A stretch of 64,000 nucleotides of DNA, from contig NZ_JAFMZZ010000001.1 of NCBI RefSeq assembly GCF_017356245.1, positions 2,366,196-2,430,195 on the forward strand, in the 5' to 3' direction. The position numbers and the translations under genes were made by a program. The notes beneath the pieces were generated by a model that made no database searches, was not told the origin of the DNA, and worked only from the letters and a program-made list of their open reading frames with translations. The DNA comes from Bordetella petrii. GTDB taxonomy: Bacteria > Pseudomonadota > Gammaproteobacteria > Burkholderiales > Burkholderiaceae_B. Positions 35,185 through 42,990 of the stretch are shown in pieces (positions within the stretch are counted from its first letter, which is position 1; each line of letters starts with the position of its first letter).

Positions 35185-36573
35185 ATGGAAGACCGTTTCC
35201 CGTCCAGCCCGTCTTTTCTGCTGGCTCAGGCCCTGCGCACGGTGCCGCGCCCCTATTGCCTGTCACCGGCCCTGCACGCCCCGCTCGACTGGCGCGAAAC
35301 CGGCACGGCCACGGCGCTGGCGGCGTGCATCGAACAGGCGCGCCTGGCCCTCGCCCGCGATGAAGCGCCCGGCCCGGCGCTCAAGCGCCATTTCACCGCC
35401 GCGCTGGGGCAGTTGGTCCGCGAAGCCATGCGGCCCGGCCAAGGCGACCCGGCATTCCAGGCGATGGTGCTGCGGCACGGCGCGGCGCACGTGCGCGAAT
35501 ATGCCTCATTGGCCGCCCATGCCGGCCGCGACCGCCGAGCCATACGCACGGCGGTCGATGCGATGGCGCACCCGGCCCGCCAGCAGCGCGTTGCGCAGCC
35601 GGCCCTGCGCCAGGCGCTGGCCCGGCTGCATGGCGCGGCATCCTGGCCGGCGCTGGCCGATGCCGCGCGGCAATTGCACGGCATGCCGGAAGCGGCGGCC
35701 CAGCCCGCATTGCGGCCCGGCCTCGACCGGCTGCTGCAAGACCCGGCGCTGGCGCGCCTGCAGCGCCTCGATGCTCTGCAGAACGATGCGCTGGTGCGGC
35801 AGTATCAAGCCCTGTGGGACCGGCAGGGCCCGCGCCAGGGCAGCCCCGGCGCCATCGCGGCAGGCTCGGCCGCGAAACAGCGCGGCGACGCCGTGGAAGC
35901 ACTGGCCGCGCAGGCGCTGCAGGCGCTGGCGCGGCGGCTCAACCAGGCCGGCGGCGCCGGCCAGGCATACCGCGTTGCCACCTCGCTGCGGGTGCCGGCG
36001 GCCCTGTCGGCCGGCGCCGGGCGGGCCAAGAGCGAATGGGACGCGGCGCTGCTTCGGCAGGGCCGCGCAGACGGCCCCGAGCCCGGCTGGGATGTCTGTC
36101 TGCTGGTGGAAGCCAAGGCGTCCGCGGATGCCGCCATCACCGATCTGCCGCGGCTGCTGCGCGGCCTGCGCCTGCTGGTCCAGGCCGACCCCGGCCGGCT
36201 TTATGCGTTCCAGACAGAACACGACACCGTGTCGCTGCGCGGCGCGTCACTGCATGCGCTGGACACCGGCGAAGACAGCCTGGCAGGCACCGTGCTGTAT
36301 TGCTGCGATGCGCCCGTCGAAGCAGCCCCGCGCCTGCTCGGCGCGGCCAGCCGCATGCAGTTGCTGTCCGCGCCGCCCAGCCTGGACTACGCCGGCATCC
36401 TGGCCCAGGGGCGCGACGCCGACGATGCCTGCCTGGAGCCGGTCTGGGAAACGCTGCTGGCCGCGCCCGGCTGGCGGGCCGTGCTGCACCAGTACCCCAC
36501 ACTGCGCCAGGTGCGCGCACTGATGGTGCGTCCCGCCGATCTGCTGGCCGCGGCCGGCGCGCGTCAGCCCTGA
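35185..36573 (+). CDS. Hypothetical protein with a possible PD-(D/E)xK nuclease core
   Basis: The 462-residue protein (start MEDRFPSSPS) is not recognised. It is Ala/Arg/Leu-rich and largely helical up to about residue 230. A more conserved-looking segment KSEWDAALLRQ...WDVCLLVEAKAS lies near 278-316, in which the spaced Glu/Asp and ExK resemble the catalytic strand of restriction-like nucleases. A Leu-rich helix follows. Nuclease activity is only a hypothesis. The last three codons and the stop lie inside a 60-bp direct repeat (36564-36623) shared with the 3' end of the phospholipase gene. Confidence 0.7.
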   Translation: MEDRFPSSPSFLLAQALRTVPRPYCLSPALHAPLDWRETGTATALAACIEQARLALARDEAPGPALKRHFTAALGQLVREAMRPGQGDPAFQAMVLRHGAAHVREYASLAAHAGRDRRAIRTAVDAMAHPARQQRVAQPALRQALARLHGAASWPALADAARQLHGMPEAAAQPALRPGLDRLLQDPALARLQRLDALQNDALVRQYQALWDRQGPRQGSPGAIAAGSAAKQRGDAVEALAAQALQALARRLNQAGGAGQAYRVATSLRVPAALSAGAGRAKSEWDAALLRQGRADGPEPGWDVCLLVEAKASADAAITDLPRLLRGLRLLVQADPGRLYAFQTEHDTVSLRGASLHALDTGEDSLAGTVLYCCDAPVEAAPRLLGAASRMQLLSAPPSLDYAGILAQGRDADDACLEPVWETLLAAPGWRAVLHQYPTLRQVRALMVRPADLLAAAGARQP

Positions 36574-36623
36574 CCCATCGCCGGATCGGATACCGAGTCC
36601 CGGCCGCTTTCGACGCGCCCGGC
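36564..36623. repeat. 60-bp direct repeat, left copy
   Basis: This stretch matches 39253-39312 at 58 of 60 positions in the same orientation (differences only near positions 10 and 51). The right copy encodes the last 19 codons and stop of the phospholipase C gene; here it is an orphan fragment. It overlaps the end of the preceding gene and the start of the two-component promoter region. The two repeats bracket about 2.6 kb holding the regulator, sensor and BOF genes. Confidence 0.9.
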
Positions 36624-36639
36624 TTAAGATTCGCTTCAT
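36623..36639 (+). promoter_or_regulatory. PmrA/QseB-type direct-repeat box before the response regulator
   Basis: CTTAAG-N5-CTTCAT matches the tandem half-site pattern bound by PmrA/QseB-type OmpR regulators. It stands 22 bases upstream of the regulator ATG, overlapping the likely promoter (TATAGT at about 36650). A related box lies at 38722-38738 before the BOF gene, sharing AGATTC-CTT-A-CTTC, so autoregulation is plausible. Confidence 0.5.
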
Positions 36640-36660
36640 CTTCTGGCGTATAGTCTGCGC

Positions 36661-37317
36661 ATGCGCATCCTGTTGGCCGAAGATGATGTCTCGCTGGGCG
36701 AATCGATCGAAGCGTGGCTGACGCTCGACGGCTATGTTGTCGACCGGGTGGAACGCGGCGATCTCGCGCAAACCGCGCTGGCCACGCACGATTACCAATG
36801 CCTGTTGCTGGACCGCGGCCTGCCGGGGCTGACCGGCGATGCGCTGCTGCGCTCGCTGCGCACCCGGCGCGATACCCTGCCCGTCATCATGATCACGGCG
36901 CGCGACGCCGTGCGCGACCGCATCGAGGGCCTGGACCTGGGCGCTGACGATTACCTGGTCAAGCCCTTCGACCTGGAAGAACTGTCGGCGCGAATCCGGG
37001 CGGCCGTGCGCCGCCACGACGGACGCCCTGACACCGCGCTCAGGCATGGCGCGCTGACGCTGGACCAGGCGGCCAAGCAGGTCGCCTTTCACGGCCGGGC
37101 CGTCGAGTTGACGGCGCACGAATTCGCCGTGCTGCACGCGCTGATGCGGCGCCCCGGCCACGTCGTCTCGCGCGACCAGCTGGAAGAAGCGCTGTATGGC
37201 TGGGGCGACGAGGTAGAAAGCAACACCATCGAAGTCCATATCTACAACCTGCGCCGCAAGCTCTCGCCGGACACCATCAAGACGATCCGCCGCCAGGGCT
37301 ACCGGCTGGCCGACTGA
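36661..37317 (+). CDS. OmpR-family response regulator (QseB/PmrA-like)
   Basis: The 218-residue protein has a receiver domain with acidic pocket Glu7-Asp8-Asp9, phosphoacceptor Asp51 in LLLDRGLPG, Thr in MITARDA and Lys in YLVKPFDLEEL. A winged-helix DNA-binding domain follows, with VVSRDQLEEALYGW and IEVHIYNLRRKL...RRQGYRL. It is followed one base later by the sensor kinase gene. The downstream BOF/YgiW gene parallels the ygiW-qseBC neighbourhood of enterobacteria, supporting a QseB-like assignment. The signal is unknown. Confidence 0.92.
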   Translation: MRILLAEDDVSLGESIEAWLTLDGYVVDRVERGDLAQTALATHDYQCLLLDRGLPGLTGDALLRSLRTRRDTLPVIMITARDAVRDRIEGLDLGADDYLVKPFDLEELSARIRAAVRRHDGRPDTALRHGALTLDQAAKQVAFHGRAVELTAHEFAVLHALMRRPGHVVSRDQLEEALYGWGDEVESNTIEVHIYNLRRKLSPDTIKTIRRQGYRLAD

Positions 37318-37318
37318 C

Positions 37319-38707
37319 ATGCGCTGGCGCCGCCGCACGCCCGACCGCGCGGGCTATTCCATTCACCGCAGGCTGGTCACGACCACCCTGGGGTCGAGCA
37401 TCGCCGTGGGCCTGATCAGCACGGCCATCGTGCTGGCGCTGGCCTGGAAAGAAGTCAGCGACACCTTCGACGACACGCTCGAAGAAGGCGCCCGGCTGGT
37501 GCTGGCGCTGGGCGAAGGCACCGCCATGGACAACATGCCGGCGCGCGATCGCGACAATGCCGAGCCCGCGCTGCGGCTCGACTACCAGATCGTGGCGCGC
37601 GACGGCACCGTGCTGGGCCGCGGCGAAGACGCCCCCAGGCGCCCGTTCGTGTTCCCCCAGCCTCGCGACGACCACTTCTACGATGTGCGCATCGACGGCG
37701 AACGCTGGCGCGTCTATGTGCGCAATCACGAGCGCCGGGATTTTTCCGTGCAGATCGGCCAGGAATGGGACGATCGCACCGACCTCATCGTCGATATGCT
37801 GGAATCCCTGGCCTGGCCCCTGGCCGGGCTGTGGGCATTGCTGGGGCTGGTCAACTGGTGGCTGATCCGCCGGCTGGTGGCGCCGCTGGGCCGCATGGCC
37901 CGTGGCATCGAGGCAAAATCGCCCGCCGACCTGTCGCCCCTGGCCTACGACGGCAGGGCCCGCGAAGTGCGCACCGTGGTCACGGCGCTGAACCGGCTGC
38001 TGGGCCGCCTGGCCCACACCCTGGAAAGCGAACGCCGCTTCACCGCCGACGCCGCGCACGAACTGCGCACGCCGCTGGCGGCCCTGGCCTCGCGCATCCA
38101 GCTGATGCAGCGCGGGCTGCCCGCGCAAGACGCCGACGCCAGCGCCGCCCATCTGCGGCGCCTGCGCGACGACGTGGCGCGCACCACGGCCCTGGTGGAA
38201 AGCCTGCTGCAATTGGCGCGCCTGGACCCCCAGTCCGCCGACGCCCTGGTTGCCGAGCCGGTCGATATCCGGGCGCTGCTGGACGAAGTCGTGCGCGCCT
38301 GCGCCCCCGACGCGGCCGCCAAGAACGTTGCCGTGTCGGTGGACTGCCGCGTGGACAGCATCGTTGCCAACCGGGACGGCTTGCTGACCGCGATGCGCAA
38401 CCTTGTGCACAACGCCATCCACTACGGCCGGCCGGGCGGCAGGGTGGAAATCTCGGCTGCCTGGCAAGGCCGCGACATCGCCCTGGCCGTGCGCGACGAC
38501 GGCGACGGTGTCGCGCCGGCCGACCTGGAGCGGCTGACGCAACGCTTCTTTCGCGCGCTGGGCAGCAAGGTGCCGGGCAGCGGCCTGGGCCTGTCGATCG
38601 TGGCGCGGGTGGCGGAACTGCACCGCGGCAGCCTGCGTTTCGGCCCGGGGCTGGCAGAACGCGGCCTGGGCGTGGTATTGATATTGCCTGACGCGCCGGC
38701 ACGCTGA
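37319..38707 (+). CDS. Sensor histidine kinase (QseC/PmrB-like)
   Basis: The 462-residue inner-membrane kinase has an N-terminal span (TTTLGSSIAVGLISTAIVLALAW), a periplasmic sensor of about 115 residues (2CSK_N-like), a second span near 165-185, HAMP, and a HisKA domain with phosphoacceptor His247 in DAAHELRTPLAAL. The ATPase has the N box NLVHNAIHYG, DDGDGV and GSGLGLSIV. It autophosphorylates and passes phosphate to the adjacent regulator. It is tightly coupled to the regulator gene. Confidence 0.93.
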   Translation: MRWRRRTPDRAGYSIHRRLVTTTLGSSIAVGLISTAIVLALAWKEVSDTFDDTLEEGARLVLALGEGTAMDNMPARDRDNAEPALRLDYQIVARDGTVLGRGEDAPRRPFVFPQPRDDHFYDVRIDGERWRVYVRNHERRDFSVQIGQEWDDRTDLIVDMLESLAWPLAGLWALLGLVNWWLIRRLVAPLGRMARGIEAKSPADLSPLAYDGRAREVRTVVTALNRLLGRLAHTLESERRFTADAAHELRTPLAALASRIQLMQRGLPAQDADASAAHLRRLRDDVARTTALVESLLQLARLDPQSADALVAEPVDIRALLDEVVRACAPDAAAKNVAVSVDCRVDSIVANRDGLLTAMRNLVHNAIHYGRPGGRVEISAAWQGRDIALAVRDDGDGVAPADLERLTQRFFRALGSKVPGSGLGLSIVARVAELHRGSLRFGPGLAERGLGVVLILPDAPAR

Positions 38708-38721
38708 ACACGCGGGCCCCG

Positions 38722-38738
38722 CCTCAGATTCACTTAAG
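38722..38738 (+). promoter_or_regulatory. PmrA/QseB-type box before the BOF gene
   Basis: CCTCAG-ATTCA-CTTAAG repeats the tandem half-site layout of the box at 36623-36639, 63 bases before the BOF start. This suggests the BOF gene is a target of the adjacent regulator. Confidence 0.45.
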
Positions 38739-38800
38739 CTTCGCCGGTTCAAATGGTGCTGTGTTCAACCCATAGCGCAATTCGCGCAAGGAGCAATACC

Positions 38801-39214
38801 ATGACCAAGACCTTTTCCCGCACGACCCTGGCCCGCGGCCTGATCGCCGGCACCGCCCTGGCGGGCGCGCTGATCGCCGGCGGCGTCCAGGCCCAGGGCT
38901 ACGTGGGCCCCGGCGCCGCCCAGCAACAAGGCTATAGCGGGCCGAGCACCATCCCGGTGATGTCGGTGAAAGAGGTCATCGAGCAAGGCCGCGACGATCA
39001 GAACGCCATCTTGCGCGGCCGCATCGTCTCGCGCGATGGCGACGATCACTACACTTTCGACGATGGCACAGGCCGCATCCGCGTCGACATCGACAATGAC
39101 GATTTTCCCGCCGGCGTGAAAATCGACGACAAGACCAAGGTCGAATTGCGCGGCGAAATCGACCGCGACCGCCAGGGCATCGAGTTCGACGTGGACGAAG
39201 TGCGGGTGATGTAA
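38801..39214 (+). CDS. YgiW/VisP-type BOF (bacterial OB-fold) periplasmic protein
   Basis: The 137-residue protein has a signal peptide (LARGLIAGTALAGALIAGGVQAQG), a short Gln/Gly-rich linker (GYVGPGAAQQQGYSGPS) and a BOF domain: VMSVKEVIEQGRDDQNAILRGRIVSRDGDDHYTFDDGTG and a run of acidic strands ending FDVDEVRVM. YgiW relatives are stress-induced periplasmic small-ligand-binding proteins and often sit next to qseBC. AAGGAGCAATACC precedes the ATG; an upstream in-frame ATG (38753) is less likely. Confidence 0.9.
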   Translation: MTKTFSRTTLARGLIAGTALAGALIAGGVQAQGYVGPGAAQQQGYSGPSTIPVMSVKEVIEQGRDDQNAILRGRIVSRDGDDHYTFDDGTGRIRVDIDNDDFPAGVKIDDKTKVELRGEIDRDRQGIEFDVDEVRVM

Positions 39215-39252
39215 GCGCGGGCGAAGCGCGGCCGCGCTTCGCCCCCTGGGCA

Positions 39253-39312
39253 TCAGCCCTGGCCCATCGCCGGATCGGATACCGAGTCCCGGCCGCTTTC
39301 GATGCGCCCGGC
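39253..39312. repeat. 60-bp direct repeat, right copy (3' end of the phospholipase gene)
   Basis: These bases encode the last 19 codons and stop of the phospholipase and match 36564-36623 at 58 of 60 positions. A functional gene end with a displaced copy on the far side of a gene cassette resembles the outcome of insertion at, or duplication of, a gene's 3' end. Confidence 0.9.
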
Positions 39313-41442
39313 AAAGCGGCGCGACCAGGCAGCCGAATCGTCCGACCTGACTTCGTAGTCGTACCAGTTGCCGCTGCCGCCCAGCGTCCAGCTCAGCTCG
39401 CCCACCTGTCCGGCTTCGACCAGGCGGGTCCAGGGGCCGTCATCGCGATAGGCCAGCGCGGCCACCGAGAACGTGGCCGCGCTGCTGCCCCGGTTGTACA
39501 GCCTGGCCTGCACCTCCGGCGGTTCGCACAGCCGGTAGCACACCTGTACTTCCAGGCCCGCCGTGGCGGCGTCGCCCAGGTCGCCCACGAACTCGCGGTG
39601 GTAGCCATTGGGACCGATCACCCACAAGTGATAGCGGCCGCCATCCGCGCTCACGTCGAAGGCATCGTCGAGCTCTTTGCCCGCCTCGACCATATAGCGG
39701 CGCGGAATCGCATCCAGGTGGAGTTTGTCGTACACATGGAACACCGCGCCCGCCTGGCCGCTGTTGGCGAATACCAGCGTGACGATGCCCGCGCCGGCGT
39801 CGGCCCGCGCGGTGGTGTGCAGCTCGTACGGCAGCGCGCGCGACGGCCGCGTGCCGGCCTGCTGGCCCGGCAGCTCGGCCGAGGCGGGCACCGGGATGGG
39901 CGCGGCGGCCTCTTGCTGCGCAATCAGCTGGTCGGCGGCATCTTTGGTGGTGCGGCCTTCCAGCGTGGGCAGCACCTCGCCATTCGGGTTGGCGAAGTTG
40001 AAGGCCGAGGAGAGGTCGCCGCAGATCGCGCGCCGGTAGGCGCTGATGTTGGGCTCGCGCACGCCGAAGCGCTTTTCCAGGAACATCAGCGTCGAGTTGT
40101 GATCGAACACCTGCGAATTCACCCAGCCGCCCCGGCTCCAGGGCGACACCACCCACAGCGGCACGCGCGGCCCGGGGCCGTACGGCCGGCCGTCGGGCGG
40201 CGTGTGCTTGGGCGAAGCCGGCGCGTAGTCGTGGTATTCGAACGCCATCGCGGCTGCGTCCAGCGTGGTCTTGCCGGCCAGGCTGCCGTCGTCGCGCCGC
40301 GACGGCGCCGACGGCGGCGGCAGATGGTCGAAGAAACCGTCGTTTTCGTCGTAATTCACCAGCAGCACCGTGCTGGCCCATACCTCGGGGTTCGAGGTCA
40401 GCGCATCCAGCACTGCCTGCACGTACCAGCCGCCCTGGGCCGGGCTGGACGGGCCGGGGTGCTCGCTGTAGGTGGATGGCGGGATGATCCACGACACCGA
40501 CGGCAGCGAACCGTTCTTCACATCGTCGCGCAGGCTTTGCAGAAAGCCGTCGGGCATGGTGTTGCCAAAGCCCTTGGCCAGCGGACTGAGCGGATCGTCG
40601 ATGGCCGGATCATAGGCCGGCGACACGGCTGGCAACGCCAGCGGCCGGCGATCGGCCGGCATCGCCTCCATTGCCGCGCGCCAGTGGCGAAACGACATCA
40701 TCTCGTTGCAGCCGAAGTTGTCCGCCAGGCTTTGATAAACCTTCCAGCTGACGCCGGCCTGCTCCAGGCGGTCGGCATAGGTGGTCCAGGTCCAGCCTTC
40801 GCTGGACGGGCCGACGTCGTTGCCGCCGTTGTACTCGTTGACGATGGCCGCATAGTTGTCGCCCGACGGCCCGTTGGTGCCGGTCCAGTAGAACAGCCGG
40901 TTCGGGATGGTGCCGGTGTGCATCGAGCAGTGGTAGGCGTCGCACAAGGTAAAGGCTTCGGCCAGCGCGCGCTGGAACGGCACCTCGGCCTCTTCCATGT
41001 ACCCCATCGACAGCAGCTGCTTGGCCACCGGCCAGCGGTTCATGCGGCCGTGATCCCAGGCGGCCTGGGCATCGGTCCACACGTGGGGCGTGCCGCCGGC
41101 ACGCTGGGCATTGCCCTTGCTGCTGTCCAGGTGGTACGGAGTTTCGGTGTTGCCGTCGGCATCGGTCTGGTAGAACACGTTCTTGCCGTTGGCCAGCGGA
41201 ATCGGATGGCGATCGCCGTAGCCCCGCACGCCGCGGAAGGTGCCGAAATAGCTGTCGAACGAGCGGTTCTCCAGCATCAGCAGCACGACGTGCTTGACGT
41301 CCTGGATGGTGCCGGTGGCGTTGTTGGCCTCAATGGCCAGCGCGCGGCGGATCGACAGCGGCAGGCTCGACAGCGCGGTCAGCGCGGCGGTGGTGCCCAG
41401 CGAGGCGCGCAGGAACCCGCGCTTGGAAGGATCAAAGGACAT
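39253..41442 (-). CDS. Phospholipase C (phosphocholine-preferring, PlcN-like)
   Basis: The 729-residue protein belongs to the bacterial PLC family of the alkaline phosphatase superfamily: VKHVVLLMLENRSFDSYFGT (metal/nucleophile region), HCSMHTGTIPNRLFYWTG, VLLVNYDENDGFFDHLPPP, GPGPRVPLWVVSPWSRGGWV and two C-terminal DUF756 domains (about 525-725). The signal peptide is Tat-like but reads SKRGFLRASLG, with Lys-Arg rather than two Arg. It would hydrolyse phospholipids outside the cytoplasm, for phosphate scavenging or host damage. The 3' end is duplicated at 36564. A small lipoprotein gene precedes it. Confidence 0.9.
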   Translation of the reverse strand: MSFDPSKRGFLRASLGTTAALTALSSLPLSIRRALAIEANNATGTIQDVKHVVLLMLENRSFDSYFGTFRGVRGYGDRHPIPLANGKNVFYQTDADGNTETPYHLDSSKGNAQRAGGTPHVWTDAQAAWDHGRMNRWPVAKQLLSMGYMEEAEVPFQRALAEAFTLCDAYHCSMHTGTIPNRLFYWTGTNGPSGDNYAAIVNEYNGGNDVGPSSEGWTWTTYADRLEQAGVSWKVYQSLADNFGCNEMMSFRHWRAAMEAMPADRRPLALPAVSPAYDPAIDDPLSPLAKGFGNTMPDGFLQSLRDDVKNGSLPSVSWIIPPSTYSEHPGPSSPAQGGWYVQAVLDALTSNPEVWASTVLLVNYDENDGFFDHLPPPSAPSRRDDGSLAGKTTLDAAAMAFEYHDYAPASPKHTPPDGRPYGPGPRVPLWVVSPWSRGGWVNSQVFDHNSTLMFLEKRFGVREPNISAYRRAICGDLSSAFNFANPNGEVLPTLEGRTTKDAADQLIAQQEAAAPIPVPASAELPGQQAGTRPSRALPYELHTTARADAGAGIVTLVFANSGQAGAVFHVYDKLHLDAIPRRYMVEAGKELDDAFDVSADGGRYHLWVIGPNGYHREFVGDLGDAATAGLEVQVCYRLCEPPEVQARLYNRGSSAATFSVAALAYRDDGPWTRLVEAGQVGELSWTLGGSGNWYDYEVRSDDSAAWSRRFAGRIESGRDSVSDPAMGQG

Positions 41443-41473
41443 GTCGGTTCGATGAGATCTGGGGTTGAAGGAA

Positions 41474-41653
41474 TCAGGGCGCGGGCGCGCAGTGCGCGTC
41501 GGCCGTGCATTCAGTGCCGCCGGACGGCGGAGCGCCGGCATCGTCGTCATCGGAATCGCTGCCGCAAGCGGACAGCAGCAAGGCCAGCGACAGGCCCAGC
41601 GCCCACGCCAGCTTGCGCGTGGCGGGCCAACCCTCGGAACAGCTCTGCATCAT
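41474..41653 (-). CDS. Small lipoprotein (59 aa) upstream of the phospholipase
   Basis: A minus-strand frame too short for most gene callers encodes a lipoprotein signal: KLAWALGLSLALLLSACGS, with lipobox LSAC at residues 27-30. A short Asp-rich segment (SDSDDDD) and a Cys-containing tail (TECTADAHCAPAP) follow. Asp at +2/+3 is not present (Gly-Ser), suggesting outer-membrane sorting. It ends 31 bases before the phospholipase start on the same strand and is probably cotranscribed. A chaperone or anchoring role is speculative. Confidence 0.65.
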   Translation of the reverse strand: MMQSCSEGWPATRKLAWALGLSLALLLSACGSDSDDDDAGAPPSGGTECTADAHCAPAP

Positions 41654-41836
41654 CGTTGTATCGCCTGGAAAGGTGCGCGGCAGCCCTTGGCCGGCCGCGC
41701 AAGTTGATAGACCATGAAGAATGGGCCAGCGACCTGCACAGGTAAAAACCTGCGGCGCAATCCTAGGCGTGCAAAAGCGATTTTTCTTGACAGCCGGCGC
41801 CGCAACGCGCCAGCGCGGCGCTGCCGAGGCGGGCGG

Positions 41837-41854
41837 CTGTCATGATTCCGTCAT
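41837..41854 (+). promoter_or_regulatory. Pho-box-like direct repeat
   Basis: CTGTCAT-GATT-CCGTCAT has the 7-bp direct repeats with 4-bp spacer of a PhoB box. It lies in the 318-base gap between the phospholipase/lipoprotein genes and the YkvA gene. The plus orientation faces away from the phospholipase operon, which weakens the link. Phospholipase C genes are often phosphate-starvation controlled. Nothing else is seen in the gap apart from a GC-rich palindrome near 41795-41825. Confidence 0.35.
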
Positions 41855-41971
41855 GGCCAATCGCGTTTCCCCACGGACGGCGGGCGCGCCGCGTGCGGCG
41901 CACCGAACGTCTACTAACGCTAGAAAACAAGTTTTACACGGCTTGCACAGGCACCCTCGCAAGCGCCCGGC

Positions 41972-42364
41972 CTATGCGCGCGGCCACAGCCACCACCCCG
42001 CCGCGGCGGCAATGGCCAGCCACAACAGCACCACCAGCGCCGCCCCGGCGCGGCTGCGCGGCTTCGAGCCCTTGGCCTGCATCCAGGCATCCGCCTGGCC
42101 CCGGCATTCGGCCAGCACCTGGGGCGGCAGCAGCCGGATGGCCAGCCATATCAGGCCGGGCAGCAGCAGCACATCATCGAGATAGCCCAGCACCGGCACG
42201 AAATCCGGAATCAGGTCGATCGGGCTCAGCGCGTAAGCCACCACGAACACCGCGATGGCCTTGGCGTACCACGGCGTGCCGGGATGCCGGCCGGCAAACC
42301 ACAGCGTCATCCCGTCACGCTTGATCCGGCGGGCCCAGGTTCTGAGGTTGTCGAAGATGCGCAT
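41972..42364 (-). CDS. YkvA-family (DUF1232) membrane protein
   Basis: The 130-residue protein (start MRIFDNLRTWARRIKRDG) carries the DUF1232 core PWYAKAIAVFVVAYALSPIDLIPDFVPVLGYLDD. A second hydrophobic segment and a C-terminal span (ALVVLLWLAIAAAAGWWLW) follow. The family is widespread and of unknown function. It ends eight bases before the 2H phosphoesterase stop-side region, on the same strand, so the two may be cotranscribed. Confidence 0.85.
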   Translation of the reverse strand: MRIFDNLRTWARRIKRDGMTLWFAGRHPGTPWYAKAIAVFVVAYALSPIDLIPDFVPVLGYLDDVLLLPGLIWLAIRLLPPQVLAECRGQADAWMQAKGSKPRSRAGAALVVLLWLAIAAAAGWWLWPRA

Positions 42365-42372
42365 GGCGTTTG

Positions 42373-42915
42373 TCAGAGGCGAGGGGTGGGCTGGCCGGGA
42401 CGGGCCAATTCGAAGACGTGCATGTCTTGCCAACGGCCGGACGAGTTTTCCATCAGGGAAACGGCGTTGCACTCGGCCTGGATTGGCGGGCCGGCGCAAA
42501 GCCGCTTTTCCAGTTCCAATGCCGCAAGCCGCGAATTTTCAACGTCTCCGTGCGCGACAGTCAGGTGGGGGATGGTTCCATCGTGCTGCCCGCCATAGGG
42601 AGGAAAATCGGGAAACTGCCTGGCCACGGATGCCGTCAACAACACGAACGGCTCGGCGGGAACCGGTGCAAGAAAAGCGGTTGCGTCAAAACGTCCCACC
42701 GATTCCAGCGAGTAAGCGAACGCAGGCACGGCATCCAGCGCCACCTGCAAACGCTGTAGCACCGTTGGCGTCACCCGGTCTGGCGGCATGAAAGGGAACA
42801 GAATCGTGATGTGCGCGGGCACCCTCAACTGCGACACGGCATCGAATCGCGCGCGCAATGCGCCTACCGCGGCTTCCGCCTCTGGCACCTTGACTATAAG
42901 CGCAGTAATTGCCAT
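42373..42915 (-). CDS. 2'-5' RNA ligase-like (2H phosphoesterase) protein
   Basis: The 180-residue protein has the paired HxT motifs that define the 2H family: HIT at residues 35-37 (VPAHITILFPF) and HLT at 117-119 (IPHLTVAHG). Family members hydrolyse or ligate cyclic or 2'-5' phosphodiesters in RNA or small nucleotides. The natural substrate is unknown. It lies just upstream of the YkvA gene. Confidence 0.85.
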   Translation of the reverse strand: MAITALIVKVPEAEAAVGALRARFDAVSQLRVPAHITILFPFMPPDRVTPTVLQRLQVALDAVPAFAYSLESVGRFDATAFLAPVPAEPFVLLTASVARQFPDFPPYGGQHDGTIPHLTVAHGDVENSRLAALELEKRLCAGPPIQAECNAVSLMENSSGRWQDMHVFELARPGQPTPRL

Positions 42916-42990
42916 TCGTCACCTCAGCCGAATTTCCGCAGCGATGCGGTGTCTCCAAGCTGCTAGAACCAGACGCGCATCCCCTACCCA

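Noticed and set aside
36564..39312. Transposon or integron reading of the 2.6-kb cassette
   Set aside because: There is no integrase or transposase, no terminal inverted repeats and no tRNA at the ends; only the direct repeats support mobility.
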